Part shown: one piece after another, positions 46,812-56,303 of the stretch
Numbering within the stretch: position 1 is the first letter of the stretch
Layout of the letters: each line of letters opens with the position of its first letter
Origin: Paenibacillus sp. FSL W8-0426
GTDB taxonomy: Bacteria; Bacillota; Bacilli; Paenibacillales; Paenibacillaceae
Assembly (NCBI RefSeq): GCF_037969725.1
Contig: NZ_CP150203.1
Coordinates: 1,318,001-1,382,000, forward strand
Length of the DNA: 64,000 nt
Direction of reading: 5' to 3'
Program-made: the position numbers and the translations under genes
Notes under the pieces: generated by a model
Databases searched by the model: none
What the model saw: the letters and a program-made list of their open reading frames with translations, nothing else
What the model was told of the DNA's origin: nothing

Positions 46812-47981
46812 TTGAAGATTTTGCATATCGGCGAATATGTTGTTGGTGGAGTGGCGACATACATGAACGAAGTTGTCGCTTATCAACGAAATTATTTTGA
46901 TGTTCATTTACTTTTAAGTGACTATAACTCGGCTTCTGATTTCGATTTAGAACCCGAACGCATTTGTCGGTATACCTATAAGCGTCATCCTAAATTTTTC
47001 TTCTCTGCCATGAAACAGATCTACCAAAACATACAAAGAATTCAACCGGACATTATCCATGTCCACAGTTCGTTTGCAGGCATGCTTGTAAGAGGTTTGT
47101 TTTTTATTACTCGGCGCAAAGCTAGCGTGATTTACTGCTCACACGGCTGGTCCTTTCTAATGGACACCAAGCAGTGGCTTAAAAAAGTTTATTTCATGAT
47201 CGAGAAGATCCTCGAGTTCAAAACCGACTGTATCATTAATGTCTCGAAACGTGAATTGGAACAGTCCATTCGATTTGGGATGTCCCCTTTCAAATCTAAA
47301 TTAGTCTACAGCGGAATTAGCGAGAGACAGAGGAATGTGTCACTCGATCATCGACATTCGGAATATCGGTCATCAGAAGAATCTTCAAGCATTCAGCTTT
47401 TATTCGTAGGTCGTTACGATTGGGCCAAAGGGTTGGACATCCTGTTGGATGTATTCCAACAGCATCAGCATTTACAGCAGCGGATTACATTAAGCGTAGT
47501 AGGTGAGCCTGTACTAGAAGATGATCATCATTTACATTTTTCGGATAATGTCATTCAAATAGGGTGGGTGAATCACGAGGAAATCGATGAATATTACCAG
47601 AAGTGTGATGCGGTTATTATGCCTTCCCGATGGGAGGGATTTGGTTTGACGGCTGTGGAGGCGATGAAGAATAAAAAACCCGTGATCGTCAGCAATCGTG
47701 GAGCATTGCCGGAATTGATAACACATGGAATGAATGGTTACGTCTTTGATATAGATCAGTCCGACGAGCTGCCCGATTTGCTGATGCAATTGGACAAAAC
47801 CACTTTGGCGGAAATGGGAAACAAAGGTTATGAGATTTACAAAGAAAAATTCAGTTCTGTAAGAATGAATGAAGAAATAGTAAACATTTATTATGAAGTA
47901 TCCAATATGCGGGGTAAAATTCCGGCTCCTACAACGAAGCATGCGAAATTTTCGGAGAGAATGGGAGAAGTGCATGATTAA
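46812..47981 (+). CDS. Glycosyltransferase family 4 protein (EPS, GT 2)
   Basis: A 389-residue GT-B glycosyltransferase. It begins MKILHIGEYVVGGVATYMNE with the acceptor-side G-G-V loop, and has IIHVHSSFAGMLVRGL. The donor domain carries LLFVGRYDWAKGLDILLDVF, then CDAVIMPSRWEGFGLTAVEA with the E-x7-E pair. TTG 46812 is the start, after GGTGAG. Its stop overlaps the next gene by 8 bp. The gene is AT-rich like its neighbours 45508-49056. The sugar added is unknown. Confidence 0.9.
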   Translation: MKILHIGEYVVGGVATYMNEVVAYQRNYFDVHLLLSDYNSASDFDLEPERICRYTYKRHPKFFFSAMKQIYQNIQRIQPDIIHVHSSFAGMLVRGLFFITRRKASVIYCSHGWSFLMDTKQWLKKVYFMIEKILEFKTDCIINVSKRELEQSIRFGMSPFKSKLVYSGISERQRNVSLDHRHSEYRSSEESSSIQLLFVGRYDWAKGLDILLDVFQQHQHLQQRITLSVVGEPVLEDDHHLHFSDNVIQIGWVNHEEIDEYYQKCDAVIMPSRWEGFGLTAVEAMKNKKPVIVSNRGALPELITHGMNGYVFDIDQSDELPDLLMQLDKTTLAEMGNKGYEIYKEKFSSVRMNEEIVNIYYEVSNMRGKIPAPTTKHAKFSERMGEVHD

Positions 47982-49056
47982 AATATATATGAATGCCCGA
48001 TTCTTGACCCAGACCGTTACAGGGGTACAGAGGTATGCCATAGAGCTCGTGAAAGAAATTGATAGGTTGATTGACCAAGGCGCTATTGACTCAAAGCAAT
48101 ATCAATTTCATCTTTTGTCACCTAACAACGTAATAACGAAACTTGAACTTAAACATATCAGTCATAGAGTTGTCGGTAAATTGAAAGGTCACCTGTGGGA
48201 ACAGTTCGAACTTCCTTTCTATTCAAGAGGGGGAATGCTGATCAATATGTGTAATACGGGGCCTGCTTTCAAAAAAAACCAAATCGTCACCATTCATGAT
48301 GCTGCCGTATTTAGCTCCCCGGAAGGTTTTTCCTTTGCCTTTCGTAATTGGTACAAATTTTTGTTGGCACGTTTGGGGAAGTCCTCAAAGAAAATAATTA
48401 CGGTATCTCATTTCTCCAAAAAAGAATTGATCCTCAATTGCAAAATAGAGGAGGAGAAGATTGCAGTGACTTATTTGGGGATTGATCACATCCATCGTAT
48501 ACAGGCGGCACATGGAATTATAGAGAAATATCAATTACACAGTCCGTATATTTTAGCGGTGTGCGCAATGAATCCCAATAAAAATTTTAAAATGATTTTT
48601 GATGTAGTGCCTGAACTTGAAGGCCATGATTTAAAGGTTGTTATTGTAGGGTCTAAAAATAGCAGAGTGTTCGGAGAGCAAGATACGCCTCATTTCGATT
48701 CCGTACATTGGCTGGGGTATGTATCCGATGAAGAATTACTTGCTTTATACGAGCATGCTGCCGGTTTTATTTTCCCTTCGCTGTACGAAGGCTTTGGTTT
48801 GCCCCCGCTCGAAGCAATGGCGCTCGGATGTCCCGTCGTTGTATCTTCCCGCGCTTCCATTCCTGAGATATGCGGCGATGCTGGATTATATTTTAATCCC
48901 CTTGATCCTAAGGAGGCTGCCGCACGTTTGATCGAGGTTACATCAAACTCGGAACTAGGTCAAAGATTGTCCGATAAGGGCAGGGAGCATTCGGCGTTCT
49001 TTACTTGGAACAAATGCGCCAAAGATACCGTCAACATTATCATGAATGCGGTATGA
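47974..49056 (+). CDS. Glycosyltransferase family 4 protein (EPS, GT 3)
   Basis: A 360-residue GT4 enzyme resembling the mannosyltransferase B subgroup. It starts MIKIYMNARFLTQTVTGVQR, the typical T-G-V-Q-R-Y segment of that subgroup, followed by IHDAAVF and SHFSKKEL. The donor domain has YILAVCAMNPNKNFKMIFDV and FPSLYEGFGLPPLEAMALGC with the E-x7-E motif. ATG 47974 has GGGAGAAG in front; a longer in-frame reading from 47893 lies inside the previous gene. With ManC at 53545 in the locus, GDP-mannose is a possible donor, which is inference. Confidence 0.9.
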   Translation: MIKIYMNARFLTQTVTGVQRYAIELVKEIDRLIDQGAIDSKQYQFHLLSPNNVITKLELKHISHRVVGKLKGHLWEQFELPFYSRGGMLINMCNTGPAFKKNQIVTIHDAAVFSSPEGFSFAFRNWYKFLLARLGKSSKKIITVSHFSKKELILNCKIEEEKIAVTYLGIDHIHRIQAAHGIIEKYQLHSPYILAVCAMNPNKNFKMIFDVVPELEGHDLKVVIVGSKNSRVFGEQDTPHFDSVHWLGYVSDEELLALYEHAAGFIFPSLYEGFGLPPLEAMALGCPVVVSSRASIPEICGDAGLYFNPLDPKEAAARLIEVTSNSELGQRLSDKGREHSAFFTWNKCAKDTVNIIMNAV

Positions 49057-49093
49057 GCAGGTTGGCTGCGTTCTTTCGAGGGAGATGACGAAT

Positions 49094-50239
49094 ATGAACA
49101 AAGTATTTGTAGCGATTGATTTTCCTCCTGAAAAAGGCGGAATTCACGATTATGCTTACGGGCTTATTTCACAGATGCCTGCGGAAGAGACCACGGTTCT
49201 GACCAATAAAATAAAGGATTCGGCACAATCAAGCCAGTTTGACCAAAGTGAAGGATTCGAGATTATCCGCAAGCGCATTTTCTGGAATTCGAATAAGGTG
49301 CTCTTGCTTATATCCCAGCTGATCTTATTGATACAGTTAATCCTGCTAAGATGGCGCAAAAAAACGAATGAAATTCATTTCATTAATGTGTTTCCGGTAG
49401 GAATTGCTGGTCCAATTATGAAAACCTGTTTTGGTGTAAAGTACTTCACTTACGTTCATGGTCTGGACGTTATGGGAATGCGCGGCAGCAGGTTTTTTCC
49501 TCTGTTGATGACTATATTGCGGCGTTCCGACAAGGTTATTGCCAACAGTCAATATACACGCTCTAGACTTGTGGAGCTAGGCATCAGAGAAGAACAGATT
49601 GTGATTATTCCGCCAGGCTTGAATATTGGGAAGCTGAAGGGAGCCGTTGGCCACGAGGTAAACGTCAGGAGTAAGTATGGTCTGCAGGATAACAAGGTCA
49701 TGATTACCGTTTCCAGATTGGTTGAACGTAAAGGTCACGACATTACGCTTCGTGCCGTTCGTCAAGTCGTGAAGCGAATTCCGGATCTGAAGTACGTTAT
49801 CTGTGGGGAAGGACCTTACCGTAGTGAACTGGAACGTTTGGTCCAGCAATACGAACTGGAGGATGTTGTTGTTTTTACAGGGGGGATCCCTGACCATGAG
49901 CTTCGTCAATTATACCAATGTTCCGATCTGTTTATCATGCCCAGTCGTGATATTAAGGAAAAGGGTGACGTTGAGGGGTTTGGCATTGTGTTTCTGGAGG
50001 CTAACTATTACCGGTTGCCGGTCATTGGCGGCAATAGCGGAGGGATTCCGGACGCTGTCAGGGACTCTGTTACCGGTTATCTGGTTGATCCTTTGAATGA
50101 AAAGGAAATTGCGGATCGAATCGAACAATTGGTGATGGATGAAGATCTTGCAAGGACGCTTGGGGATAACGGATATGATTGGGTTATCAATCATTGCCTC
50201 TGGTCGCATCGAGGCCAGCTGCTAAGGCAATTGGCTTAA
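49094..50239 (+). CDS. Glycosyltransferase family 4 protein (EPS, GT 4)
   Basis: A 381-residue GT4 enzyme. It begins MNKVFVAIDFPPEKGGIHDY with the G-G-I loop, then YFTYVHGLDVMGM in the acceptor domain. MITVSRLVERKGHDITLRAV marks the donor domain and EGFGIVFLEANYYRLPVIGG its E-x7-E motif. ATG 49094 is placed by GAGGGAG at 49078-49084; the ATG at 49085 directly abuts that site. The gene follows the previous one by 37 bases. Donor and acceptor are unknown. Confidence 0.9.
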   Translation: MNKVFVAIDFPPEKGGIHDYAYGLISQMPAEETTVLTNKIKDSAQSSQFDQSEGFEIIRKRIFWNSNKVLLLISQLILLIQLILLRWRKKTNEIHFINVFPVGIAGPIMKTCFGVKYFTYVHGLDVMGMRGSRFFPLLMTILRRSDKVIANSQYTRSRLVELGIREEQIVIIPPGLNIGKLKGAVGHEVNVRSKYGLQDNKVMITVSRLVERKGHDITLRAVRQVVKRIPDLKYVICGEGPYRSELERLVQQYELEDVVVFTGGIPDHELRQLYQCSDLFIMPSRDIKEKGDVEGFGIVFLEANYYRLPVIGGNSGGIPDAVRDSVTGYLVDPLNEKEIADRIEQLVMDEDLARTLGDNGYDWVINHCLWSHRGQLLRQLA

Positions 50240-50271
50240 ACGCAAAATATTGCAAATTTCGGGGTGAGGAC

Positions 50272-51168
50272 ATGAGGGCGTCAGTAGCCATATGTACGCA
50301 TAACAGAGGGAATGACACCATGCAGGCTGTGGATAGTGTCTTGAGAGGAGACACGGAACAGAGTGAATTTGAAATTTTGGTCATAGATAATCGTTCTACA
50401 GATAATACCAAGGAATTGTTTGATTCCATGCAATTTCCTTCGAATGTAAGATATATTTTCGAACCCCAATTAGGATTGTCTTATGCAAGGAACAGGGCAA
50501 TTGAAGAAGCGAAAGGTGAATTTATCCTGTTTTTGGACGATGATGCTCTTGCTTTTCCATCCTGGATCGATGAAGTCCTAAAAATATTCGATAAGGATCC
50601 TGCGATCGGTTGCGTTGGCGGAAAGATCATCCCTCTTTGGGAAGGAGGCAAGCCGGACTGGATACCGGACGATATCGTGAGTTTGTATACGGTTATGGAT
50701 TTTTCAGATCATGTAGTAGAGATGCAGGCTCCACATATCCCGTTTGGCGCGAACGTATCGTTCCGGAAAAACATATTCGAGAAGATCCAGCCGTTTCGAG
50801 TGGATTTGGGACGCGTAGGAACTAACTTGATGTCAAGTGAAGAGAGCGAACTGATTAGCCGTGTCCGATTAGAGCACAAAATTTATTACAGTCCGTTTGC
50901 GGTCGTAGAACATAAAATTTCTAAAAGTCGATTGAACAAACGCTGGCTGTTAAGACGGATGTATTGGCAGGGAATCAGTGACGCAACGCGGTACAGAAAA
51001 AGTGCGTGGGGAATCTTCAAACATGTGATAAGAATTGCACAGGCACTGGTGCTTATGTTGCTTTCGGTGAACAATGTAAAAAAAGTAACTAGCCAAATGG
51101 TCAAAATTTCTTATCGCAATGGCACGATCGTGGGTTCATTTCGGAAAAGCAAAGGGATGAACGCCTGA
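50272..51168 (+). CDS. Glycosyltransferase family 2 protein (EPS, GT 5)
   Basis: A 298-residue GT-A fold enzyme. The N-terminal domain has ASVAICTHNRGNDTMQAVDS, then EILVIDNRSTDNT with the nucleotide-binding Asp, and EFILFLDDDALAFPSW with the D-x-D metal motif. CVGGKIIPLWEGGKP and VSFRKNIFEKIQPF follow. The C-terminal ~60 residues include a hydrophobic segment. ATG 50272 follows GGGGTGAGG; an upstream reading frame is inside the previous gene. It overlaps the flippase gene by a single base (stop TGA / start ATG). Confidence 0.9.
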   Translation: MRASVAICTHNRGNDTMQAVDSVLRGDTEQSEFEILVIDNRSTDNTKELFDSMQFPSNVRYIFEPQLGLSYARNRAIEEAKGEFILFLDDDALAFPSWIDEVLKIFDKDPAIGCVGGKIIPLWEGGKPDWIPDDIVSLYTVMDFSDHVVEMQAPHIPFGANVSFRKNIFEKIQPFRVDLGRVGTNLMSSEESELISRVRLEHKIYYSPFAVVEHKISKSRLNKRWLLRRMYWQGISDATRYRKSAWGIFKHVIRIAQALVLMLLSVNNVKKVTSQMVKISYRNGTIVGSFRKSKGMNA

Positions 51169-52553
51169 TGAGCCTAGTCGCTGCAAAGTCCCCAAGATCG
51201 AACAGCATGCTCCAAACGATTCTCATGACCAGTTTTGCGAACATTGCCATTATGGCTGTAACGACGCTTACTTCCATCCTGACCGCTCGCATGTTCGGAG
51301 CTGCGGGGAAGGGGGAACTGGCCGCCGTGCTGTTCTGGCCGGCGTTTTTGTCTGGTATTGCGGCATTCGGGCTGCCGACATCGTTGATTTATAACGTGAA
51401 GAAGAACCAAAATCAGCTCTCAACCTATATTGGCATGAGCTTTGCAGTTCAGCTGCCGATCAGTCTGATCATCGGAATCGTCAGCTGGATCGGAGTCTCT
51501 TCATGGTTAACCGGATATTCGGATTCGGTAGTATCTTTAGCGAAATGGTATACGGTTCTTATGGTTCCTGTTCTGCTTTTGACAGGTGTCTTGGCCGCAG
51601 CCGCCCAAGGCACGGAACGATTCCATGTATACAATTTGTCGAGGCTGCTCGTTCCTTTGATCAATCTTCTGGGGCTGGTAGCCTTGTGGATCGCAGGAAC
51701 GCTGACCGTAGAGCGGGCCATTATTGTCAGTCTGGCATCTTCGTTTCTTGTACTTGCGGTCTACATGTATATGATGAGAAGCCAAATCCTCGACTCGGCT
51801 GGCCAATTCATGCACCGATTCAAGGCTTGCGTGCACTTGTTCAGTTACGGCATTCGGGTGTATGGCGTTGAATTGCTAGGTACGCTCTATACCCAATTCG
51901 ACAAGATCATCATTGTAGCATTGCTTACTCCACGCGATTTTGGCCTGTATTCCGTCGTGTATGCTCTTTCGAGAATGTTTAATGTCGTACAAAATGCGAT
52001 AACCAACGTGATCTTTCCGAAAGTGGCAGGCATGGAAAAAGAACGGGTATTGCTGCTGGTCGGCAGAGCTTTTCGAATCAGCATGGTGCTGATGACGATT
52101 ATAGTATTGCCAAGCATGTTTATTGGTCGTTTTTTTATTGGTCTCCTGTTTGGGCCGGAATTTTTGCAGGCCAGCGGCGTCTTCTACTTGCTTTCACTTG
52201 AATGCATCGTAGGCGGAGGTTCATGGATTTTGGCCTCGGCGTTTAATGCGCTTGGGAGGCCAGGGGTCATCGTGCTGAGACAGGTTATTGCGCTATCCGT
52301 GACGATTGCGCTATTTTTTGTGCTTACGCCCACGTTTGGCTTGCTGGGGATTGCAATTGCCTTGCTCGTCGGCTCATTTGTTCGTATCCTGATGTCCCTG
52401 ATATCGATCTCCATTCTGTTCAAGCTGCCCTTGCATAGCATGATCTATGATTCCAAGGATATCCCGTTCTTGAAACAAACCTTCAGAGAGAAAAATCCAT
52501 TCAAAGGAGCTCGGAAAGATGCCAAACGTGCAACGGACTCATCCCATGGATGA
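51168..52553 (+). CDS. wzx: Wzx-like polysaccharide flippase
   Basis: A 461-residue MATE/MOP-superfamily protein with about 12 to 14 membrane helices. The first carries the family's typical start: LQTILMTSFANIAIMAVTTL then LTARMFGAAGKGELAAVLFW, a conserved G-x-x-G-x-G segment. It is predicted to move the undecaprenyl-linked repeat unit to the outer face for Wzy. Start ATG 51168 overlaps the stop of the previous gene; AAAGGGATGA lies in front. The C-terminal ~30 residues are basic and cytoplasmic. The next gene starts 35 bases inside this one. Confidence 0.9.
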   Translation: MSLVAAKSPRSNSMLQTILMTSFANIAIMAVTTLTSILTARMFGAAGKGELAAVLFWPAFLSGIAAFGLPTSLIYNVKKNQNQLSTYIGMSFAVQLPISLIIGIVSWIGVSSWLTGYSDSVVSLAKWYTVLMVPVLLLTGVLAAAAQGTERFHVYNLSRLLVPLINLLGLVALWIAGTLTVERAIIVSLASSFLVLAVYMYMMRSQILDSAGQFMHRFKACVHLFSYGIRVYGVELLGTLYTQFDKIIIVALLTPRDFGLYSVVYALSRMFNVVQNAITNVIFPKVAGMEKERVLLLVGRAFRISMVLMTIIVLPSMFIGRFFIGLLFGPEFLQASGVFYLLSLECIVGGGSWILASAFNALGRPGVIVLRQVIALSVTIALFFVLTPTFGLLGIAIALLVGSFVRILMSLISISILFKLPLHSMIYDSKDIPFLKQTFREKNPFKGARKDAKRATDSSHG

Positions 52554-53508
52554 GCTGAAACAACGGCTTTCACAGCTTTTGGAGGCGATCCCTCCAAAAT
52601 CAAAGATCTTTTATTTGGACTATCCGGTCTATAGCAATGGCGGGGACCTGCTAATTATGAAGGGGGCGTTGGCTTTTTTTAAAAGCAATGACATCCAAGT
52701 CACAGATTCGTATAGCGTACACGATTTTCACGAAGATGTCAGGATCCCCGAAGACCATATCATTGTGATGAGCGGAGGAGGGAATTTCGGCGATTTATAT
52801 GATTCGCACCAAAGACTCAGGGAACTTGTAGTCCAAAAGTATCCAAGAAATAAAATCGTCATATTGCCCCAAACGATTTTCTACAAGGATGTAGCCAACC
52901 TGCAAAAGACCGCAGAACTATTCAATCGGCACAGTAATCTGTATGTATATACTCGGGATGAATCTTCTTATAAGCTGGCGACCACATATTTCACCCGCGC
53001 TCACGTAGGGCTTCTTCCGGATATGGCGCATCAATTATGGAAGATTCAGACCCCGATCACCGCGAAAAAGGCGAAACTGAACTTCTTGAGAACCGATATT
53101 GAAACCAACGCAGAACAGTCGGATATCGTTGTCCAAGGCGACACTGTAGATTGGGCATCATTGTATAACAGATACGAGAAAAAGATGATATTTTTGATGG
53201 CGAACGCTCTCCGTAAACGAAGAGCAAGAAAGCTGCTGCAGTTTGCTTGGAACGTGTACAGCGACTACCTGGTACGCAAGGCTGTTCGGCTCTTCGCCCA
53301 ATACGAAATGATTCATACCTCCCGGTTGCATGGACATATTTTGTCCTGCCTGATGGCAAAGTCAAATATCTTGATAGATAATTCGTATGGAAAGAATTCA
53401 GGCTACTACCAGCTATGGACACATGAGGTGAACACGGCGAATATGGCCGGCTCCGCCAAAGGCAATATGTCCTTGGATCATGGATACAAAGAAACCGTCA
53501 CGGTTTAA
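52519..53508 (+). CDS. Polysaccharide pyruvyl transferase family protein
   Basis: A 329-residue enzyme of the CsaB/EpsO type, which puts a ketal pyruvate on a sugar using phosphoenolpyruvate. It begins with ~30 charged residues, then IFYLDYPVYSNGGDLLIMKG. The conserved core has IIVMSGGGNFGDLYDSHQR, VILPQTIFY, and HTSRLHGHILSCLMAKSNIL near residue 265, which is the R-L-H-G signature. ATG 52519 has AAAGGAGC at 52503-52510 and overlaps the flippase gene by 35 bp. It predicts an acidic, pyruvylated exopolysaccharide. Confidence 0.88.
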   Translation: MPNVQRTHPMDELKQRLSQLLEAIPPKSKIFYLDYPVYSNGGDLLIMKGALAFFKSNDIQVTDSYSVHDFHEDVRIPEDHIIVMSGGGNFGDLYDSHQRLRELVVQKYPRNKIVILPQTIFYKDVANLQKTAELFNRHSNLYVYTRDESSYKLATTYFTRAHVGLLPDMAHQLWKIQTPITAKKAKLNFLRTDIETNAEQSDIVVQGDTVDWASLYNRYEKKMIFLMANALRKRRARKLLQFAWNVYSDYLVRKAVRLFAQYEMIHTSRLHGHILSCLMAKSNILIDNSYGKNSGYYQLWTHEVNTANMAGSAKGNMSLDHGYKETVTV

Positions 53509-53544
53509 AAAAAGGGATAAAATAAGGAGTGAAGTGACTACGTT

Positions 53545-54936
53545 ATGAGAATCGTACTTCTTTCCGGCGGGTCCGGCAAACGGTTATGGCCGTTGTCCAA
53601 TGACACACGCTCCAAACAATTTCTGAAAGTGCTGGAAGGCCCCAATGGGCAGGCCGAATCGATGGTTCAGCGTGTATGGAGACAGCTGCAGCATACCGGG
53701 TTAAGCGAATCGGCCACTATTGCAACAAGCAAACCTCAGGTTGAGATTTTACGCAGCCAATTGGGAGAGGAAGTGGACCTCGTTGTAGAACCGGAGCGCA
53801 GAGACACCTTCCCGGCTATTGCATTGGCAGCCGTGTATCTGTATTCGGTCAAGGGTGTCAGCCTGAATGAGACTGTGGCTGTACTTCCGGTAGACCCCTA
53901 TGTGGAAGAGACCTTTTTTCATAAAGTGACCGAACTTGAGTCCATACTAAACCAATCCGAAGCGGAACTGGCTTTGATCGGCGTCAAACCGACATATCCT
54001 TCCGAAAAGTATGGGTATATCATTCCCGGCCCCAAAGAAGTGGAGAATGAGCATGCTCCATATACGAAAGTATTGCGTTTCCAGGAGAAACCCCGCGAAG
54101 CCGAAGCGGCAGAGATGATTCAACAATCTGCGCTTTGGAATTGCGGGGTTTTTGCATTCAACCTGAATTACCTGATCAATCTCCTGATTTCCCTTGAACT
54201 ACCCATCCAGTACGAGGAGATGCTCAAGCAATATGACAGGCTGGAAAAAATCAGCTTTGATTACCAGGTTGTCGAGAAATCCGGTCACATTGTGGTCACC
54301 CCATACGATGGGTACTGGAAGGACCTCGGCACATGGAACACACTGACGGACGAAATGAGCACCAATATTGTTGGGCCGGGCGTCATGACCGGAAATTCGA
54401 TCAACACTCATCTCATCAATGAATTGAATATCCCCGTATGCGTGCTTGGCGTATCCAATCTCATTGTGGCAACGAGCCCGGATGGCATTCTTGTCAGCGA
54501 GAAAGAGGCCAGCCCCCAGGTCAAAGAGGTATTGAAAGACCGCAATGACCGGCCCATGTACGAGGAGCGCCGCTGGGGTTGTTACCGGGTGCTGGACTAT
54601 ACGCGAAATGCGGACGGCGATGAGGTGTTGACGAAACGCATCGTGATCGGTGCCGGCAAAAATTTGTCCTATCAGTATCATTTGAAACGGAATGAAGTGT
54701 GGACAGTTGTGTCGGGTCAGGGAGAATTCATACTTGACGGCGACCTGATGAAAATTTCCCAGGGGGACAATATCGTCATCCCGTTAGGGTGCATGCATAG
54801 CGTAAAAGCTGTAACCGAGCTTGAAATCATTGAAGTGCAGATGGGCAGCGAATTGGTGGAAGAAGACATTGTCCGCATCGAGACGGAATGGGCTGAAATT
54901 ATCCAAAATTGCGTGAACTGGGGGAGAAGAAGATGA
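53545..54936 (+). CDS. manC: Mannose-1-phosphate guanylyltransferase (ManC-like) with cupin domain
   Basis: A 463-residue enzyme making GDP-mannose. The nucleotidyltransferase domain starts IVLLSGGSGKRLWPLSNDTR, with S-K-Q-F following, and VLPVDPYV and LRFQEKP are typical. Residues ~345-440 form a cupin of the type 2 phosphomannose isomerase class (WGCYRVLDY, KRIVIGAGKNLSYQYHLKRN, GQGEFILDGD, IPLGCMHSV), so it may also isomerise mannose-6-phosphate, though metal ligands are not fully matched (QYHLKRNE rather than the usual His-rich motif). ATG 53545; AAGGAGTGA lies somewhat far upstream. It overlaps the UGDH gene by 4 bp. Confidence 0.87.
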   Translation: MRIVLLSGGSGKRLWPLSNDTRSKQFLKVLEGPNGQAESMVQRVWRQLQHTGLSESATIATSKPQVEILRSQLGEEVDLVVEPERRDTFPAIALAAVYLYSVKGVSLNETVAVLPVDPYVEETFFHKVTELESILNQSEAELALIGVKPTYPSEKYGYIIPGPKEVENEHAPYTKVLRFQEKPREAEAAEMIQQSALWNCGVFAFNLNYLINLLISLELPIQYEEMLKQYDRLEKISFDYQVVEKSGHIVVTPYDGYWKDLGTWNTLTDEMSTNIVGPGVMTGNSINTHLINELNIPVCVLGVSNLIVATSPDGILVSEKEASPQVKEVLKDRNDRPMYEERRWGCYRVLDYTRNADGDEVLTKRIVIGAGKNLSYQYHLKRNEVWTVVSGQGEFILDGDLMKISQGDNIVIPLGCMHSVKAVTELEIIEVQMGSELVEEDIVRIETEWAEIIQNCVNWGRRR

Positions 54937-56264
54937 ACATAGCGGTGATTGGAACGGGATATGTCGGTCTTGTGTCAGGAGTATGCTTTTCGGAAATCGG
55001 CAACAAGGTCATCTGCGTGGACAACAATCAAGCCAAGGTTGATATGCTCAATGACGGCGGCGTGCCGATCTACGAGCCAGGTCTTCAAGAACTGATGCAA
55101 TCCAACATGAAAGCAGGCCGATTATCCTTTACGTCGGATATTGCCGAAGCCATGGACCAATCCGATATCATTTTTATTGCGGTAGGCACGCCTCCCCTGC
55201 CAAATGGAGAAGCCAATCTGAGTTTTGTTGAGCAGGTGGCGCTGGAAATCGGATCCCACATGAAAAATTATAAAATCGTGGTGACCAAAAGCACCGTCCC
55301 CGTCGGCACGAATGATCGCGTGAAAGACTTGATCAGCAGCATCAGCGGTCAACCTTTTGACGTGGCTTCGGTCCCTGAGTTTTTGCGGGAGGGGTCGGCC
55401 GTAAAGGATACGCTGCATCCGGATCGCATCGTGATCGGAACGGACAGCGATCGGGTCATCAAAACGCTCAAAAAGCTTCATCGTCCGTTAACGGACAATA
55501 TCATCATCACGGACATCCGCTCTGCCGAAATGATCAAATACGCATCCAATGCTTTCCTGGCAACCAAAATTTCGTTCATTAATGAAATTTCGAATATTTG
55601 CGAAAAAGTAGGCGCTGACGTCACTCGCGTGGCCGAAGGCATGGGGTATGACAAACGGATCGGATCCGCCTTCCTGAAGGCGGGAATCGGCTATGGTGGT
55701 TCATGCTTTCCCAAAGATACCCAAGCCCTGATCCAGATTGCGGACATGGTTGATTACGATTTCCGCTTGTTGAAGTCCGTCGTGCAAGTCAACCAGGACC
55801 AACGCTTTCAAGTCATTCGCAAACTGGAAGAGGCTGCCGGGTCGCTCCAAGGTAAAACGATTGGCATTTGGGGACTTGCATTCAAACCGGACACGGACGA
55901 TGTGCGGGAGGCGCCGGCAATCGATATCATCAACTATCTTCATGATGCCGGGGCAGTCATCAAAGTGTATGATCCGATCGCGATGCCTAACTTCCGCAAA
56001 GAAGTCGAAATTGCTTCGATTCAGTGGTGCGAAGATGCTTTGCAGGCAGCGAGGGATACGGATGCGTTGTGCGTGTTGACCGAATGGAAGGAATTTTCCA
56101 AAGTTGATTTGCAGGACCTGGTCCATGTGATGAAAGAACCCATTATGATTGATGGACGCAATCTGTATGGCCCGGAACAAATTCTGGCATCAGACCTGCA
56201 ATATTATTCGGTTGGCCGTCCGGGGCTGGTCCGCATTCAAGGAAAAACAGCGGCAATCATTTAA
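54933..56264 (+). CDS. ugd: UDP-glucose 6-dehydrogenase
   Basis: A 443-residue NAD-dependent enzyme oxidising UDP-glucose twice to UDP-glucuronate. The NAD motif is MNIAVIGTGYVGLVSGVCF, the catalytic Cys258 lies in GIGYGGSCFPKDTQAL, and KSTVPVGTND and FLREGSAVKDTLHPDRIVIG are family segments. The C-terminal UDP-binding domain has IWGLAFKPDTDDVREAPAID. Length is normal. ATG 54933 follows GGGGGAGAAG and overlaps the previous gene in ATGA. It links GalU (41737) to the UXS-like decarboxylase (43339). Confidence 0.95.
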   Translation: MNIAVIGTGYVGLVSGVCFSEIGNKVICVDNNQAKVDMLNDGGVPIYEPGLQELMQSNMKAGRLSFTSDIAEAMDQSDIIFIAVGTPPLPNGEANLSFVEQVALEIGSHMKNYKIVVTKSTVPVGTNDRVKDLISSISGQPFDVASVPEFLREGSAVKDTLHPDRIVIGTDSDRVIKTLKKLHRPLTDNIIITDIRSAEMIKYASNAFLATKISFINEISNICEKVGADVTRVAEGMGYDKRIGSAFLKAGIGYGGSCFPKDTQALIQIADMVDYDFRLLKSVVQVNQDQRFQVIRKLEEAAGSLQGKTIGIWGLAFKPDTDDVREAPAIDIINYLHDAGAVIKVYDPIAMPNFRKEVEIASIQWCEDALQAARDTDALCVLTEWKEFSKVDLQDLVHVMKEPIMIDGRNLYGPEQILASDLQYYSVGRPGLVRIQGKTAAII

Positions 56265-56303
56265 CGAGTTCATCCACAATCGAGTATGAGCGAGGGCAAA
56301 CTT